64,000 nucleotides of DNA from assembly GCF_008831285.2 (NCBI RefSeq), contig NC_045147.1:5932334-5996333 (forward strand), given 5' to 3'. A program made the position numbers and the translations under genes. Below the pieces are notes generated by a model that searched no databases, was not told where the DNA came from, and saw only the letters and a list, made by a program, of their open reading frames with translations. Of this stretch, positions 19,867 to 31,998 are shown in pieces (the first letter of the stretch is position 1; each line of letters starts with the position of its first letter). This DNA comes from Nymphaea colorata (lineage: Eukaryota > Streptophyta > Magnoliopsida > Nymphaeales > Nymphaeaceae).

Positions 19867-22800
19867 AATGGCAAGAAGGTAAAGGTTGAAGCCATAGCAA
19901 ATTTTTGGTTATTATTAAAGACTGGCTGTTATTTGAATTTGACAAAAACTTATGTAGTACCGTCTTTTAGACGGAATTTGGTTTCTATTTCCTTGTCAGA
20001 CAAATTTGGTTATTATTAGGTTATTATTATTCATTTGGAGATATTAAATTTAAGTTGTTTCTGCACTCAAATTTGATAGTCACTGGTTCTTTGTTTGGTA
20101 GCGATAACATTTATTTGTTTGATACGGTTGCTTCATGTCATAAAACCTTGCATGTTACGTCTAGTGATACTAAAAGAAAATTAGCCAATGAGAATTCTGC
20201 TATGTTGTGGCATATGCGCTTAGGACATATCTCTGAAAAGAGAATAAAAAGGCTTATGTCAAATGGAATTCTTGAGTCCTTTGATTTTGCAGACTTTAAT
20301 GTTTGCATTGAATGTATAAAGGAAAAATGAACAAACATTAAGAAAACAGGTGCAAGTAGAGCTTCAGACGTCTTGGAACTGATTCATACGGATGTTTGTG
20401 GTCCATTCCCTACGACTTGTTGGAACGGACAACAATATTTTATTACATTCATAGACCATTATTCTTGTTATGGTTACCTGTATTTGATTCATGAGAAGTC
20501 TCAATCCTTAGACGTTTTCAAATCATTTAAAGCCGAAGTTGAGAATCAATTAGGCAAAATGATTAAAGTTGTTAGATCTGACCGTGGTGTTGAATACTAT
20601 GGTAGATTTGATGGATCAGGTGATCAATGTCAGAGCCTTTCGCTAAGTACCTAGAGGAATGTAGTATAGTCCCTAAATACACCATGCCGGGTTCTCCCAG
20701 AATGAATGGTGTAGCTGAGAAACGAAACAAGACTTTATGGATATGGTAAAGAGTATGATTAATCATTCTACCTTACCAGAGTCCCTTTGGAGAGAGGCAT
20801 TAAAGACTGCAACTTATATTCTAAATAGAGTACCATCAAAAGCAGTACCAAAAACCCCATATGAATTATGAATAGACAAAACGCCTAGGATGAGGCATTT
20901 TCATATTTGGAGATGTCCAGCTGAAGGGAGGCCATATATGTCAAACGAGAGGAAACTGGACTCTAAGACGGTTAGCTGTTACTTTGTTGGATATTCTAAA
21001 GGTCAAGGGGTTATTTATAATTCATCCAGTAAGTCTTTCTTTAAAACGAGAAATGGCCATTTCTTTGAGGATATTGAGTTTGAGGGAGGTGATCAGGTTA
21101 AAAGCATTGCCTTTAAAGAGATGCATGAGTCTACTTATACAATGTTGAAAGCAATAGTTAGGTCTTTATTCCTAGCATTATTCCATCAACATATTCAGAA
21201 GAAGGCAATGAAGACGATCTCCACATTCAAACTACTGAGGAACAAACTCAACAACCTCAAGAAAATCAAGTAGAGGTACCACTGAGGAAATCCACTAGAG
21301 AGAGGAGAAATACAATTTCAAATGATTTTGTCTATCTCTAAGAACATGATGTTGATATGGGCTTAATGGAGGATGATTCTATTAACCTCCAGCAAACAAT
21401 AAAGAGTTCTACATCTCATAAGTGGATAGATGCCATGAATGAGGAAATAAAGTCTATGATGGATAATGACGTATGAGACATTGTTCCATTGCCTGAAGGT
21501 GTGAAACTCATTGGTTGTAAATGGATATTTAAAACCAAGAGGGATTCATTAGGTAACATTGAAAAGTATAAGGCACGTCTTGTCGCAAAGGGCTTTACTC
21601 AAAAGGAAGGCATTGATTATACATAGACTTTCTCTTCAGTTTCGTTGAAAAACTCTTTCAGGACTATAATGACACTTGTGGCTCATTTTGACTTAGAGCT
21701 GCATCAGATGGATGTAAAAACAGTGTTTCTAATTAGAGACATTGATGAAACGATATATATGGTACAACCAGAAAACTTTGTTTCAGGGGATGCAAAGAAA
21801 ATGATCTGCAAACTCAAGAAATCCATCTATGGTCTAAAGCAAGCTTCCCGTCAGTGGAATTACAAATTTCATCAAGTTATAGTTTCATTTGCTTCGAGAC
21901 TAATATGGTTGATGAATGTGTATACCAAAAGTTCAGTGGGAGTAAATTTATCTTTCTGGTTTTACATATCGATGATATATTGCTGGCAAATAATGATGTG
22001 AGTATATTGCATGAAACTAAGAAATTTTTGTCAACAAAGTTTGACATGAAGGATCTTGGTGATACATCTTTTGTATTGGGGTCCAAATATTTCGACATCA
22101 TTCTCGAGGTATTCTTGGATTATCAAGAAAGGCCAACATTGATAAGGTGCTTCAGCGATATGACATAAAGGATTATAAACCAGGAGATACTACAGTTGCT
22201 AAAGGAGACAAGTTTAGTCTCAAACAGTGCCCTAAAAGTGAAATTGAATCTAAGGAAATGAAAAGGATTCTCCATTCGTCTGTTGTGGGAAACCTTATGT
22301 ATGTTGAGGTCTATACTCGTCCGGATATTGCATTTATCGTTGAAATGTTAGGCAGATACTTAAGTAATCTAGGTATTGATCATTGGAAAGCAGCCAAAAG
22401 AGTATTGAGGTACTTACAAAAAACAAAAAAAATTATGCTCATATACATAAAGTCAGATCAGTTGGAGATCATTGGGTATTCAGATTCTGACTTTGCTGGA
22501 TGCCAAGACAGTCGCAAGTCCACTTCAGGCTATGTATTTATATTGGTTGGAGGATCTATATCTTGGAAAAGTGTCAAACAGACACTTGTAGCTACTTCAA
22601 CCATGGCAGCAGAATTCATAGCATGTTACGAGGCATCCAATCATGCTTTATGGTTATGGAATTTTGTCACGGGGTAGTGCAATATGAATGGTGTAGAAAG
22701 ACCACTAAGTTTATTGTGTGACAATAATTCAGCAGTTATGTACTCTAATAATAGCCGCAGTTTGTCAAAGTTGAAGCACATCGACATTAAGTTTTTGGTT

Positions 22801-22956
22801 GTTAAAGAGATGATACAGAATGGTCAGGTGTCCTTAGAGCATCTTGGGACAAACTCTATGATTGCTGATCCACTTACTAAAGGTTTAACACCTAAGGTCT
22901 TTCATGAACATGTTGTTCGTATGGGGGTGTTACCTTTGAATGATGTGCTGGTTTAG
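19867..22956 (+). pseudogene. Cop-2 pol: integrase, reverse transcriptase, RNase H (broken)
   Basis: Continuation of Cop-2 after the Cop-3 insert. Visible pieces: GAG-pre-integrase with LWHMRLGHISEKRIKRL (about 20200-20260); integrase core HTDVCGPFP ... IKVVRSDRGVEYY (20385-20600) and [10 protein letters not shown] in another frame (about 20706-20735); RT with [16 protein letters not shown] and LHIDDILLAN, the last in place of the usual YVDD catalytic box (about 21962-21992); RNase H with YSDSDFAGCQDSRKSTSGY and CDNNSAVMYSNN. Stops and frameshifts separate nearly every block (stops near 20329, 20653, 20870 and 21624). The His for Tyr change in the YVDD box, together with the breaks, makes it non-functional. 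Confidence 0.88.
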
Positions 22957-23350
22957 TGGGAGTTTGTATTGTATTTGTTCTTATGTATAGACACATATTC
23001 AGCTTTATGTAGAATAAAGTTCAAAGTTCTTTGGTTACATCTGTGTTTGTATTTTTGATCTCCATAAAGTTTTAAAGTTGGACCAATTGAGAATAGACAT
23101 GTTGTAATCACATTACATGTAATTCTCATGCTATACATCCATATCAGATCTATGTCATTGATTGTGTTAACATTTGTGATCATTGAAGGTTTAGCTAATT
23201 TTAATATAGCGAAAGCCGCTCTGGTTCTGTGTTGATATAATCATGGACGAGATTGGTAAAAATGACGTTTAATAAAATAGCAGTTATGAGCTCCTAAGGT
23301 TTTATGTAATGCTTGAATGTATAAAGACATATTTGGCCCAAGTGGGAGAT

Positions 23351-23813
23351 TGTAAGGATCATTTGGTGAGCCAGCATATATCTATGAGAAATTTCAGACA
23401 TTATGGCTGTCTTAATGTAAATATCTGCTTAAGTGATTGCATTTTGGGATATTACGTCATTTTATATGGTATGAGGTAATTTTGTAATGTATAGATACCT
23501 ATACGCAATTATGGACTCTTTGATGGGTTGAATCTGTAATTGCTCTTGATATAAAAGGGTAGTAGTCCCTGGGGTCGTGCAATGGTTGCTTGAAACATTG
23601 GTTTCTAGGGTTGTATCTTCCCCATCTGAGAGAAACCTCACGTGCACCGCACAGACTCTGGAAGATCTTACTACGATCTACCGTCCGTGCACTTCAGATG
23701 GATTCAGGTACGCTTCTGCTTAAGTTAAAGTTTTTGTTTCAATGATTTAGCAGGAACACGATCGTGTTTAGGGCATATTGTTTTTGTATATGCATGAGGG
23801 AAATCTCCCATCA
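23351..23813 (+). repeat. Cop-2 3' LTR
   Basis: 463 bp, TGTAAGGATC to CTCCCATCA, preceded by the purine tract AAGTGGGAGA. The right TSD tacac follows at 23814-23818. TATA box at 23550-23556. Confidence 0.93.
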
Positions 23814-24732
23814 TACACTACAACAAAGTTGGCCTATTGTTGCGGTCGATCCCCAAGGAAATCACTATGGCAATGGTACACTTGGATCCACAGTCCAGAA
23901 GCGTTTCCCTTTTCCCCTTTCCACGTCAGTTTTTTGTTTTCACGTGAACATTTTCGATCAAAGAGCCGGAGTAAGCTTGGGAGTTGGGAGGGGAAGAAAG
24001 AGGGGTTCCGATCGAGACGGTTTGCTAACAGAGGTGGGAAGCAAAAACCATGTAAAATGAAGCATTTATAATACATCAAATAACTCCATGCACTTTCTTA
24101 GTAATACAAAGATTACATCCAAACTTATATTATATGATCAATTTTATAGCGGTTGAAATACTAAATTGCATGTGCACATTAAAATGAGATTATGCAGCGA
24201 AAATGATAAGTGTACCTATTAATTAGGGATGTCAACCGATCAAATAAGTTAGCTAGTAGTATATGTCGATGCAGCCGACCGTGTTCATTTAGATTATGTG
24301 GATGGTTTTGTACATTGCTCACACACAAATACTAGTTAAATATGTGTCATGAATTTTGGCATCAATGGTTTTTTTTTTTTTTTTTTGAGGTGCCGCTCCC
24401 TTGCTAGTTCTTTATCAGTTGCTTATCCTGTATTGTTATCTCGATATTTCTTATTCATGCTAGTGTCCTTGCTCACTTGGTCACAAGCGAGAGGGACAGT
24501 AGGTCGACTCCATCAGTAATGTCATCCTCAAAAGCAGCTAGGATTGCAGAGCCTTTGCATCCGTCAAATGTGAAAACTTGATAGATTGCTAGTCTAGCAG
24601 TTGATGATCAAACTACTTGTTGCAATTACAACACTGAAAACTTTGGCAGTCATAGGGCCATTCTTGGTTGCATTTCTGCTATGAGAACATGCTTCATCTA
24701 TTACATTGTTGATCCTTGCAGTCGACATGTTT
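23814..24732. other. intergenic
   Basis: About 0.9 kb between Cop-2 and the first solo gypsy LTR. It contains a CACTACAACAAAG string at 23816-23828 overlapping the Cop-2 TSD (possibly a CACTA-type end, unsupported) and a poly-T run (about 24368-24385). No gene recognised. Confidence 0.45.
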
Positions 24733-27700
24733 TGTAACACTCGTTGTTTTTGTAGGTGGGCCGGATCGGGTCCAGACCCAGGCCTGAATCCACTAGCAAG
24801 GGGAGCCCATGGCGCGAGGGAACTCTTTTCCCTCGCCTTCCTCAGCCATCTCCCTCTTCTTCGTCTATCGCTGGTTCGCACGACAGAGAGAAACAGGAGG
24901 CAGAAGGAGTGGCAGTGGCGACAGGGTGATTAGCGGCGGCAGCAGTTGAGGAACTGGCAGAGGTGAAGGGTGATGGCGCTACGGTAAACCCTCACATTCT
25001 CTCGATCCCTTCTGTTTTCTCTCCCCTACTATTCTCTGTCGTCTTCTCCTCTATCCCAACTCTTCTCTACCGTCTCCCTCCCTGATTCGAACTCTCAGCC
25101 GGCAGCTCATGTCCCATCTCATCCTCTCGTCGTCAGCCCCCCCCCCCTTCTCACACTCGCACCTGCTCTCTCTTCTCTCATGCACTCTCACCCTCACTGC
25201 CATTTTCCCCTTTTCTATCCAAACCCTCTCTCTGTCTCTCCTCTCTGCCAGCGCCCTTTTCCCCATTCGTTTTCAGCTTCCCACACCACCACCGAGGGCC
25301 TCTTGTAATGATAGACCCCTTTTTGAACTCCCTTTGGTCAATTTTTGACTCATTTATGGCCTTTTGGTCAATGTGCAGCTTGGGAACGCACCTTTCCCCT
25401 CATAGCAGTGAGGTGAATGCGTTGGTGGTGGCGGCATTTAGGGATTCTAACCCTTTGGGGGCCTTTCGAATTCGTGGGGTGGCTGCCGAGAGGATTACAA
25501 CAGTCTAGACTATAATTTTGGGGTGAGCGAGGCTTAACCAAGCCTAAATCAACTGTTATTTTCTATTAGAGCATGTATAATTATTGTTTGAGCATGCTAG
25601 AATTACAATTTGATGTTTAAGGATGCATGTTAGTGACTTCACTTTTTGAGAAAAGTTTAGGATTATGTTGGAGAGGCGATGATTCATGTATATATTGATC
25701 TTTTAAGCTTGAGGTGTTAATTTTCGTAGCAATAGGGAAGCATGGTAGAGATTGTGATGTTGTGGGGAAGATTTAGAACCGTCTCAGTGAGCACGTGGCA
25801 CATGCTTTTGTGAATGGGTGTATTTTAGAGTTAATTGGGGAAAACATATGTACGTTGGATATGATTATGGGGTTGACGCCTCGACTAAAGAAATTAAATG
25901 AGAATTGGGCTGTGATGGATTGATCGAAACAGTGAATTTTGACGTTTGGTGGCAACGTCAAGAGGTTAGGAGGAGGCCTATTGGAGGGTTTGTAGGTCGA
26001 CACTACCCGTCGACACCTTCTTGAGGCGATGACATGTGCCTCAATGATTTTGTTTTATATTTGTTTGGATCGTAAAAGTAACTAGTAGAAATCTTATCTT
26101 TTGGTTATGTCTACAGGTACACCGGGCACGTCCCGTAGACCTTGAACGACCAATTTCGAAGCTCGAGGCATTTTGAAGAATTTTGAGGACGCATGACAGG
26201 TATTGCAGCATTCCAGGCAAATCCCTGCCTGAGCAAATGTGTGAATGTGTGTTCTTAGGATCGTTGGATCCTAGGATTGTGATGCGATTGATTGATTGTT
26301 TTGAACGAATGTGTGTATGCATGCAAATGGTTTGATATATGATATGATTTGTTTTGAAAGGCTATTAGAAGCATGTTTTGAAAATGTTAATGTGCATACT
26401 AAAATTAATAACTGTTTAGGACAGATGAGGTGGGGTATCGAGTCGAGTGTCTCCTCGACCCCAATTGTGCATTAGAAAGCATCCTAGAATGATAACTGCA
26501 TAAGACAACTACAAGCCAATCACAGATCGAGACTACTCTCTATGGTTTAGCTAAGTTTTTCAAAGAAGTGATTGATGTGATAATTGATGTGACTGATGTG
26601 ATAATTGATGTGAATGTTGTGTTTTGTTGCATACACATTGCCACAGGCAATGATGCAAATGAATGAATTGAAAGGTATTTGTACCTGTATTGTATGACGA
26701 CTAGCTATGACTGTTAATGTTATATGTAGACCTCATGTAGAGGCAATTGGAGGTGTGGGTGCACTCGTGAAGTGAACCAACCTCATGAGCTAGTCAGTCA
26801 TTTTGTGAATGTGCAATTGTAATGATAATAATGAAAGAATAAGAAATGAGAGGCCAGTGGGTTGTGGCAATGTGTTTGGGAGACGTCCCGCTTTTGCCAC
26901 TGGTCTCGCCTGTTCGGAGTGCAGGCGATGCAATGCCCTAGGGTACTGTTGTGTGTTGTGCTTGGAGCGTTGGGCTCCCGCCTTCCCAACCTGGGTGTCC
27001 TAGGGAAGGCTGAGTATCTCTCCTTGGAATTCACACATCCATGGATGAGTGCTCTACCGCTGCAGCAGGTGAATGGATCCATACTGTTCTGGGCCACCAC
27101 GGGGGTTGTCTCTCGGCTGTAGGCCGCCCGCTGTGTGCACGTACCTGTGTTTGCACCCACAGGAACTGTCAATTCACTAAGGTTAATGAAATGAAATGTA
27201 TATGATTGATATGCATGGGAATGTTATGAATGAAATGATATGTTTGTTCATGCCTTGCATGTGAATTGAAAACGTGTTACTGTGGCCATTGAGTGGCCTT
27301 TACATGTCGTGGTTTATGTTAGGGGCCTTCTTGGCAAATGATGTGGCTATGCTTTGACACGACATGATGATAGATTGTTTTTATGATTGTTCTCATAATT
27401 GAGGCCTACCTAAGAGGGTTTGGGATTTTCCTGGCTTGTTGCCATACTGCGAAGGCTAAGCCTTCAGTTGTTTTTCTTATTCAGGTTTTGGCAGACTCGG
27501 GGCAACAAGTTGAGCAGATGGCTTCACTCACATCCTACTGGGGAGGTTTTGGGTCGTTTGTAGTGCCGACGCGTCGTGTTTTGGGTTATATTGATGTCTT
27601 GTTGTTGTTATGCATCAATCATATGGTTTGGAGCGTTTTTGTCATACACATTGATGTAATTTTCTAGCAACTGAAATTGTTATATAAATGAAAGTTTGAC

Positions 27701-27811
27701 CCATTGTTTTGAATTGTTTGGCTCATCTCATTTTGAATTGTTGTGTTGTTGTACCTCAATGTTTTATGTTTAGAAAAAAAAATTGATGGTCAAAAGGGTT
27801 GGGGTGTGACA
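24733..27811 (+). mobile_element. solo LTR of a Tekay/Del-like Ty3/gypsy family (Gyp-a)
   Basis: 3079-bp LTR starting TGTAACACTCG and ending GGGGTGTGACA. It is flanked by a perfect 5-bp duplication tgttt (24728-24732 and 27812-27816). No primer site or coding region adjoins it, so it is a solo LTR left by LTR-LTR recombination. It matches the LTRs of Gyp-c over most of its length. Features shared with the other copies are a TC-rich section after the GGGTCCAGACCC motif, a conserved hairpin near 26430-26462 (arms GGGGTxxCGAG / CTCGACCCC), and a GC-rich island near 26860-27170. Confidence 0.9.
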
Positions 27812-27879
27812 TGTTTGGTCCAGATTTTACTGTGAGTGCTTGTCAGATTGCCCAGGCCAGCTGCTTAAGATCAGACACA

Positions 27880-28403
27880 TAATTCATGCATGCCCCTATA
27901 GATGCACACTTAAAGGCTGTGGACATAATCTTGTGTTACTTGAAAAGGAATCCTGACAAAGGGCTCTTATATGTGAAACAAGGGCTTACTGTGATCGAAG
28001 GGTATTTCGATGCAGACTGGGCAGAATGTTCTGATACTAGAAGGTCTACTTCAGGGTACTGTGTCTACTTGGGAGGAAACCTTATTGTCAGGAGAAGCAA
28101 GAGACAAGATGTGTGTTGCCGTTCTAGTGCAGAGGCTGAGTATAGAGCTATTGCTACAGGAGTGTCAAAATTACTGTGGCTGAAAATATTGTTGACTGAT
28201 ATTGGAATAGAGACTAAAGGACCAATGAGGATGTACTGTGATAACAAGTCTGCAATCAACTTAGCCAACAACCCTATGCTACATGATAGAACAAAGCATG
28301 TGGAGATTGACCGTCACTTCATTCATGAGAGGATTGATGCTAAAGAATTAATCTTACCATACATGAAGTCTGAAGACCAAATTGCTGATGTTCTAACTAA
28401 AGC
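27880..28403 (+). pseudogene. Cop-4 RNase H fragment
   Basis: Open frame with [56 protein letters not shown] and HVEIDRHFIHERIDAKELI. This is the copia RNase H and its C-terminal tail, ending DVLTKA at the gypsy LTR. It lacks RT, integrase and gag. The frame itself is undamaged up to the insertion. Confidence 0.9.
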
Positions 28404-31400
28404 TGTAATACTTGACTTTTTGGGTGGGCCGGGTCAGGTCCAGGCCCAGACCCGAACCCGCTTGCGTGAAGGAGCCCGACGCGTGGGCTCTTCTCCCTCG
28501 CCTTTCCCTCTTCTCCCCCGTCTTTCTCCTGGTTGCCTCTCATGCCAGCGTAGAGAAGAAGAAGAAGACGAAGGTGTTGCAGGACGGCGACGAGGACAAC
28601 AGCAGTGGCGCGGGTAAGCCTCTGACGTCTCTTCGCCTCTTCCTCCTTCCTCGTCCTTCTTCTCCTCCTCCCTCCTGCGCAGACTCTTCCCTCACCATCA
28701 GCACCCTCTCACTGGCCGTCTCCCTCTTTTCTCTCGTGGTCTCTCTCAGTTCCAGCTTCCCTCTCCCTCGTTGTTCCCTGCCTCCCCCAACAGAACCATT
28801 TCCTTAGCCGAACTCCTCCTCTTGAGCACAGTTTTACTTTCTCTCACTAGCTGTGGCTGTTGGATCGGAATTGCAGTTTGGGGGTGGGCGTGCATCTTTT
28901 CTCTTCATAACAGCAAATTGAAGGCGTTGTGGTGGTCGCATTGCATGATTCTAGCCGTTTGGGGGCCTTTTGAACTCATGGGGTGGCTGCTGAGAGGATT
29001 GCAGCAGTCTTGGCTCTAATTTTGGGGTTAGCAAGGCTTAACCAAGCCTAAATCAACTATTATTTTCTATTAGAGCATGTATAATTATTGTTTGAGCATA
29101 CTAGAATTTAGAATTTGATGATTAGGGGTGCATGTTAGCGACTTTACTATTTTGGGAAAGTTTATGACTATGTTGAGAAGACGATGATCTATGTGTATAA
29201 GTGTTTTTCTAGTATGATGTGTTGATTTTTGAAGCAATAGGAAAACATGGTAGAGATTTGATGTGGGTGAGAAGATTTAGAACCGTCTTAGTAAGCGCGT
29301 GGCGCATGCTTTTGTGAATGGGTGTATCTTGGCATTATTTGGAGAAAGAATATGTTAGTTGGGTGAGCTTGCGGGAAGACGCCTCAACTAAAGAAAGTTA
29401 ATGAGAAATGTGTTAGTGATGGATTGATCGAAGCATTGAGTTTTGATGTTTAGGGGCAACGTCAAGAAGTTGGGAGGAGGCCTATTGGAGGGCTTGTAGG
29501 TCGACACCACCCGTCGACACCCTCTTGAGGCGATGACATGCTTCACTAGTTATATTTTCTACTTGTATACATTGTAAAGCGAAACGAGTAAAGAACTTAC
29601 CATTTGATTATGTTTGCAGGTACACCGGGCATGTCAAGTAGGCCTTGAGCAACGTGGGTTGTAGTTCAAGGTGTTTAGTGGACACGCAATAGGTATGGCG
29701 GCATTCCAGGTAAATCCCTGCCTGGGGCCAATTTGTGAATGTGTGTCCAGGATCGTTGGATCCTCGGATTATGATGTGATTGGATGACTGTAATGTATTT
29801 GAATGAATGTATGCATAAGATGGAATGTATGTGATTAGTTTTGTTTTTTGTTTAATCACTACGTAATTTTTTTGTTAAATGACTACGCAATTGCATGTGC
29901 ATGCTGGAATTGATAACTACGTAGGACAGATGACGTGGGGTATCGAGTTAAGTGTTTCCTCGACCCCAAGTGTGCATTAAAAAGCATCCTAGAATGATAA
30001 TTGCCTAGGACAGCTACGAGCCAATCACGAATCGAGACTACTCTTCGTGGTTTGGCTAAGTTTTGAAAGATATGACTGATGGGTGTGATTGTGAATGTTG
30101 TGATTTGCTACATATGCATTGTCATGGGAAATGATGCAATTGAATGAATTGAAGGGTAGTTGTTTCCGTATTGTTATGACGGCTATAAAAGACTGTTAAT
30201 GTTATGTGTAGCCCTCGTGTGGAGGCAATTGGAGGTGTGGGTGCACTCGTGAAGTAAACCAACCTCATGAAAGAGCCAGTCTTGTTGTGAATGATTTGTC
30301 ATGTGACAAGTTTTGTTTTGGAAAACTATTAGAAACTCGTTTTGAAAACTGTTATGCAATTACATGTGCATGCTAGAATTGATAATTGTTTAGGACAGAT
30401 GAGGTGGGGTATCGAGTCGAGTGTCTCATCGACCCTGATTGTGCATTAAAGAGCATCATAGAATGCTAATTGCATAGGACAGCTACGAGCCATCACGGAT
30501 CGAGACTACTTTTTGAGATTTGGTTAAGTTTTGAAAGATGTGAATGATGTGTTTGATAAGATGTGAGTGCTTATGAATGTGAATACTGTGAATTGATGCA
30601 TATGCATTGCCGTGGACAATAATGCAAATGAATGAATTGAAGGGTAGTTGTACCCGTATTGTTATGACGGCTAGCTAAGACTGTTAATGTTATGTGTAGT
30701 CCTCGTGTGAAGGCAATTGGAGGTGTGGGTGCACTCGTGAAGTGTACCAACCTCATGAGTTAGCCAGTCATTTTGTGAATGTGCTATTATAATGATAATA
30801 ATGAAAGAATAAGAGAAGAGAAGCCAATGGGATGTAGCTATGTGTTTGGGAGACATCCCGTTTTCGCCACTGGTCTCGCCTGTTCGAAGCGTAGGCGGTG
30901 CAACGCCCCAGGGTATTGTTGTGTGATGTGCTTGGAGCGTTGGGCTCCCGCCTTCCCAACCTGGGTGTCTTAGGGATGGCTGAGTATATCTCCTTGGAAT
31001 TCACACATCCATGGATGAGTGCTCTACCGCTGCAGCGGATGAATGGATCCATACTGTTATGGGCCACCACGGGGGTTGTCTCTCGGATATGGGCCTCCCA
31101 TGGTATGCACGTGCCTGTTTTTGCACCCATAGAAACTGTCAATTCACTAAAGCTAATAAAATGGAAGTATATGATTGGTGTGTGTGTGAATCGAAATGGT
31201 GTTATCTTGGCCATTGAGTGGCCTTCTTGGTAAATAATGTGACTATGCCCTGACACGACATGAGGATGATTTGTTTTATGATTGTATATTCTCATATTTG
31301 AGCCCTATTTGTTGCCATACTGTGAAGGCTAAGTATTTAGTTGTTTCTTTTTTCAGGTTTTGGCATAACCGGGGCAGCAGGTTGATCAGATGGCTTCACT

Positions 31401-31682
31401 CACGTCCTATTGGGGAGGTTTTGGGTCTTTTGTAGTGCCGGCACGTCTTATTTTGATTGTATTGATGTCTTGTTTTTGTTAGACATCAATTATATATTTT
31501 GGAGCATTTTTGTCATACACTTAGATGTGATTTTGTATGAATCAAAATTGTTATATAAATGAAAGTTCGCCCCATTATTTTGAATGGCATAGCTCCCTCT
31601 TTTGAATTGTTGTGTCGTCACACTTCAATGTTTTATGTTAAAAAAAAAGTGTTTGAGGGTAAAAAAAGGTTAGGGTGTGACA
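28404..31682 (+). mobile_element. solo gypsy LTR Gyp-b nested in Cop-4
   Basis: About 3.28-kb LTR of the Gyp-a/Gyp-c family (TGTAATACTTG to GGGTGTGACA). The flanking pentamers aaagc (28399-28403) and aaagt (31683-31687) fit a TSD with one transition. It is longer than its relatives because a segment of about 469 bp is tandemly duplicated (units starting at 29924 and 30393). Confidence 0.88.
29924..30860 (+). repeat. 469-bp tandem duplication inside Gyp-b
   Basis: GGACAGATGA-GTGGGGTATCGAG occurs at 29924 and again at 30393. It is followed in both by the same order of motifs (hairpin CTCGACCC, AGGACAGCTACGAGCC, ATGATGCAA-TGAATGAATTGAAGG, GGAGGTGTGGGTGCACTCGTGAAG). The other LTR copies contain this segment once. 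The units have since diverged noticeably. Confidence 0.8.
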
Positions 31683-31763
31683 AAAGTCCTGCCTTTTACT
31701 TTGTTTGAGCGAAAAGTATCCAAGTTTGGCATGTTTGATATGTATTCCCAACTTGAGGGGGAG

Positions 31764-31998
31764 TGTTGAAGCGTTTTAGTGTTCAGGTCTAGGTCTCGAC
31801 CCGGTCCAGTGTGCTCTTATTTAGGCACTATATCATTGTAAACCCTAATTTCAGTGTGAATGAAAATCTAAGAGAGAGAGTGTCTGGTTGCTAGTGGGCA
31901 CCAGTCCTCCTCATATGTGGTTTTTTCCCTCTAATTGAGGGTTTTTCCACGTTACATCTGTGTTTGTTCTTGCTCTACTCGCTTTTACCGTTTCAACA
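31764..31998 (+). repeat. Cop-4 3' LTR
   Basis: 235 bp, TGTTGAAGCG to TTTCAACA, preceded by the purine tract AACTTGAGGGGGAG. It is a diverged copy of the Cop-5 LTR at 38851-39102 (opposite strand). Its right end abuts the last visible Dicer-like exon at 31999. Confidence 0.88.

Larger units (their letters stand above)
9554..23813 (+). mobile_element. Ty1/copia retrotransposon Cop-2 (host of nested Cop-3)
   Basis: The complete element is bounded by 462-463-bp LTRs (9554-10015 and 23351-23813) and by a perfect target-site duplication tacac (9549-9553 and 23814-23818). The first LTR starts TATAAGG where the second has TGTAAGG, a single-base decay of the terminal TG. The net length without the nested Cop-3 is about 6.5 kb. 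The internal order is primer-binding site, long leader, gag zinc knuckle, protease, integrase, RT and RNase H, which is the copia order. Coding parts carry several stops and frameshifts. By eye the two LTRs differ at roughly 40 positions (8-9%), which points to an old insertion. Confidence 0.93.
27880..31998 (+). mobile_element. 5'-truncated copia element Cop-4, interrupted by a solo gypsy LTR
   Basis: The RNase H domain and 3' end of a copia element lie at 27880-28403 and 31683-31763, with its 3' LTR at 31764-31998. The interruption (28404-31682) is a solo gypsy LTR flanked by aaagc/aaagt. Excising it rejoins LTKA to the terminal coding piece LPFTLFERKVSKFGMFDMYSQ. Everything upstream of the FMHAPIDAH RNase H motif is missing. 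It is the same family as Cop-5, as shown by the LTR sequence and the RNase H. Confidence 0.88.

Noticed and set aside
23814-23828. CACTACAACAAAG taken as the end of a CACTA transposon
   Set aside because: It overlaps the verified Cop-2 target duplication, and no inverted partner or subterminal repeats are visible.
24594-24732. Possible minus-strand coding remnant (INNVIDEACSHSRN...) just left of solo LTR Gyp-a
   Set aside because: It is short and has no recognised motif, and joining it across the solo LTR gave stops in the frames tried.
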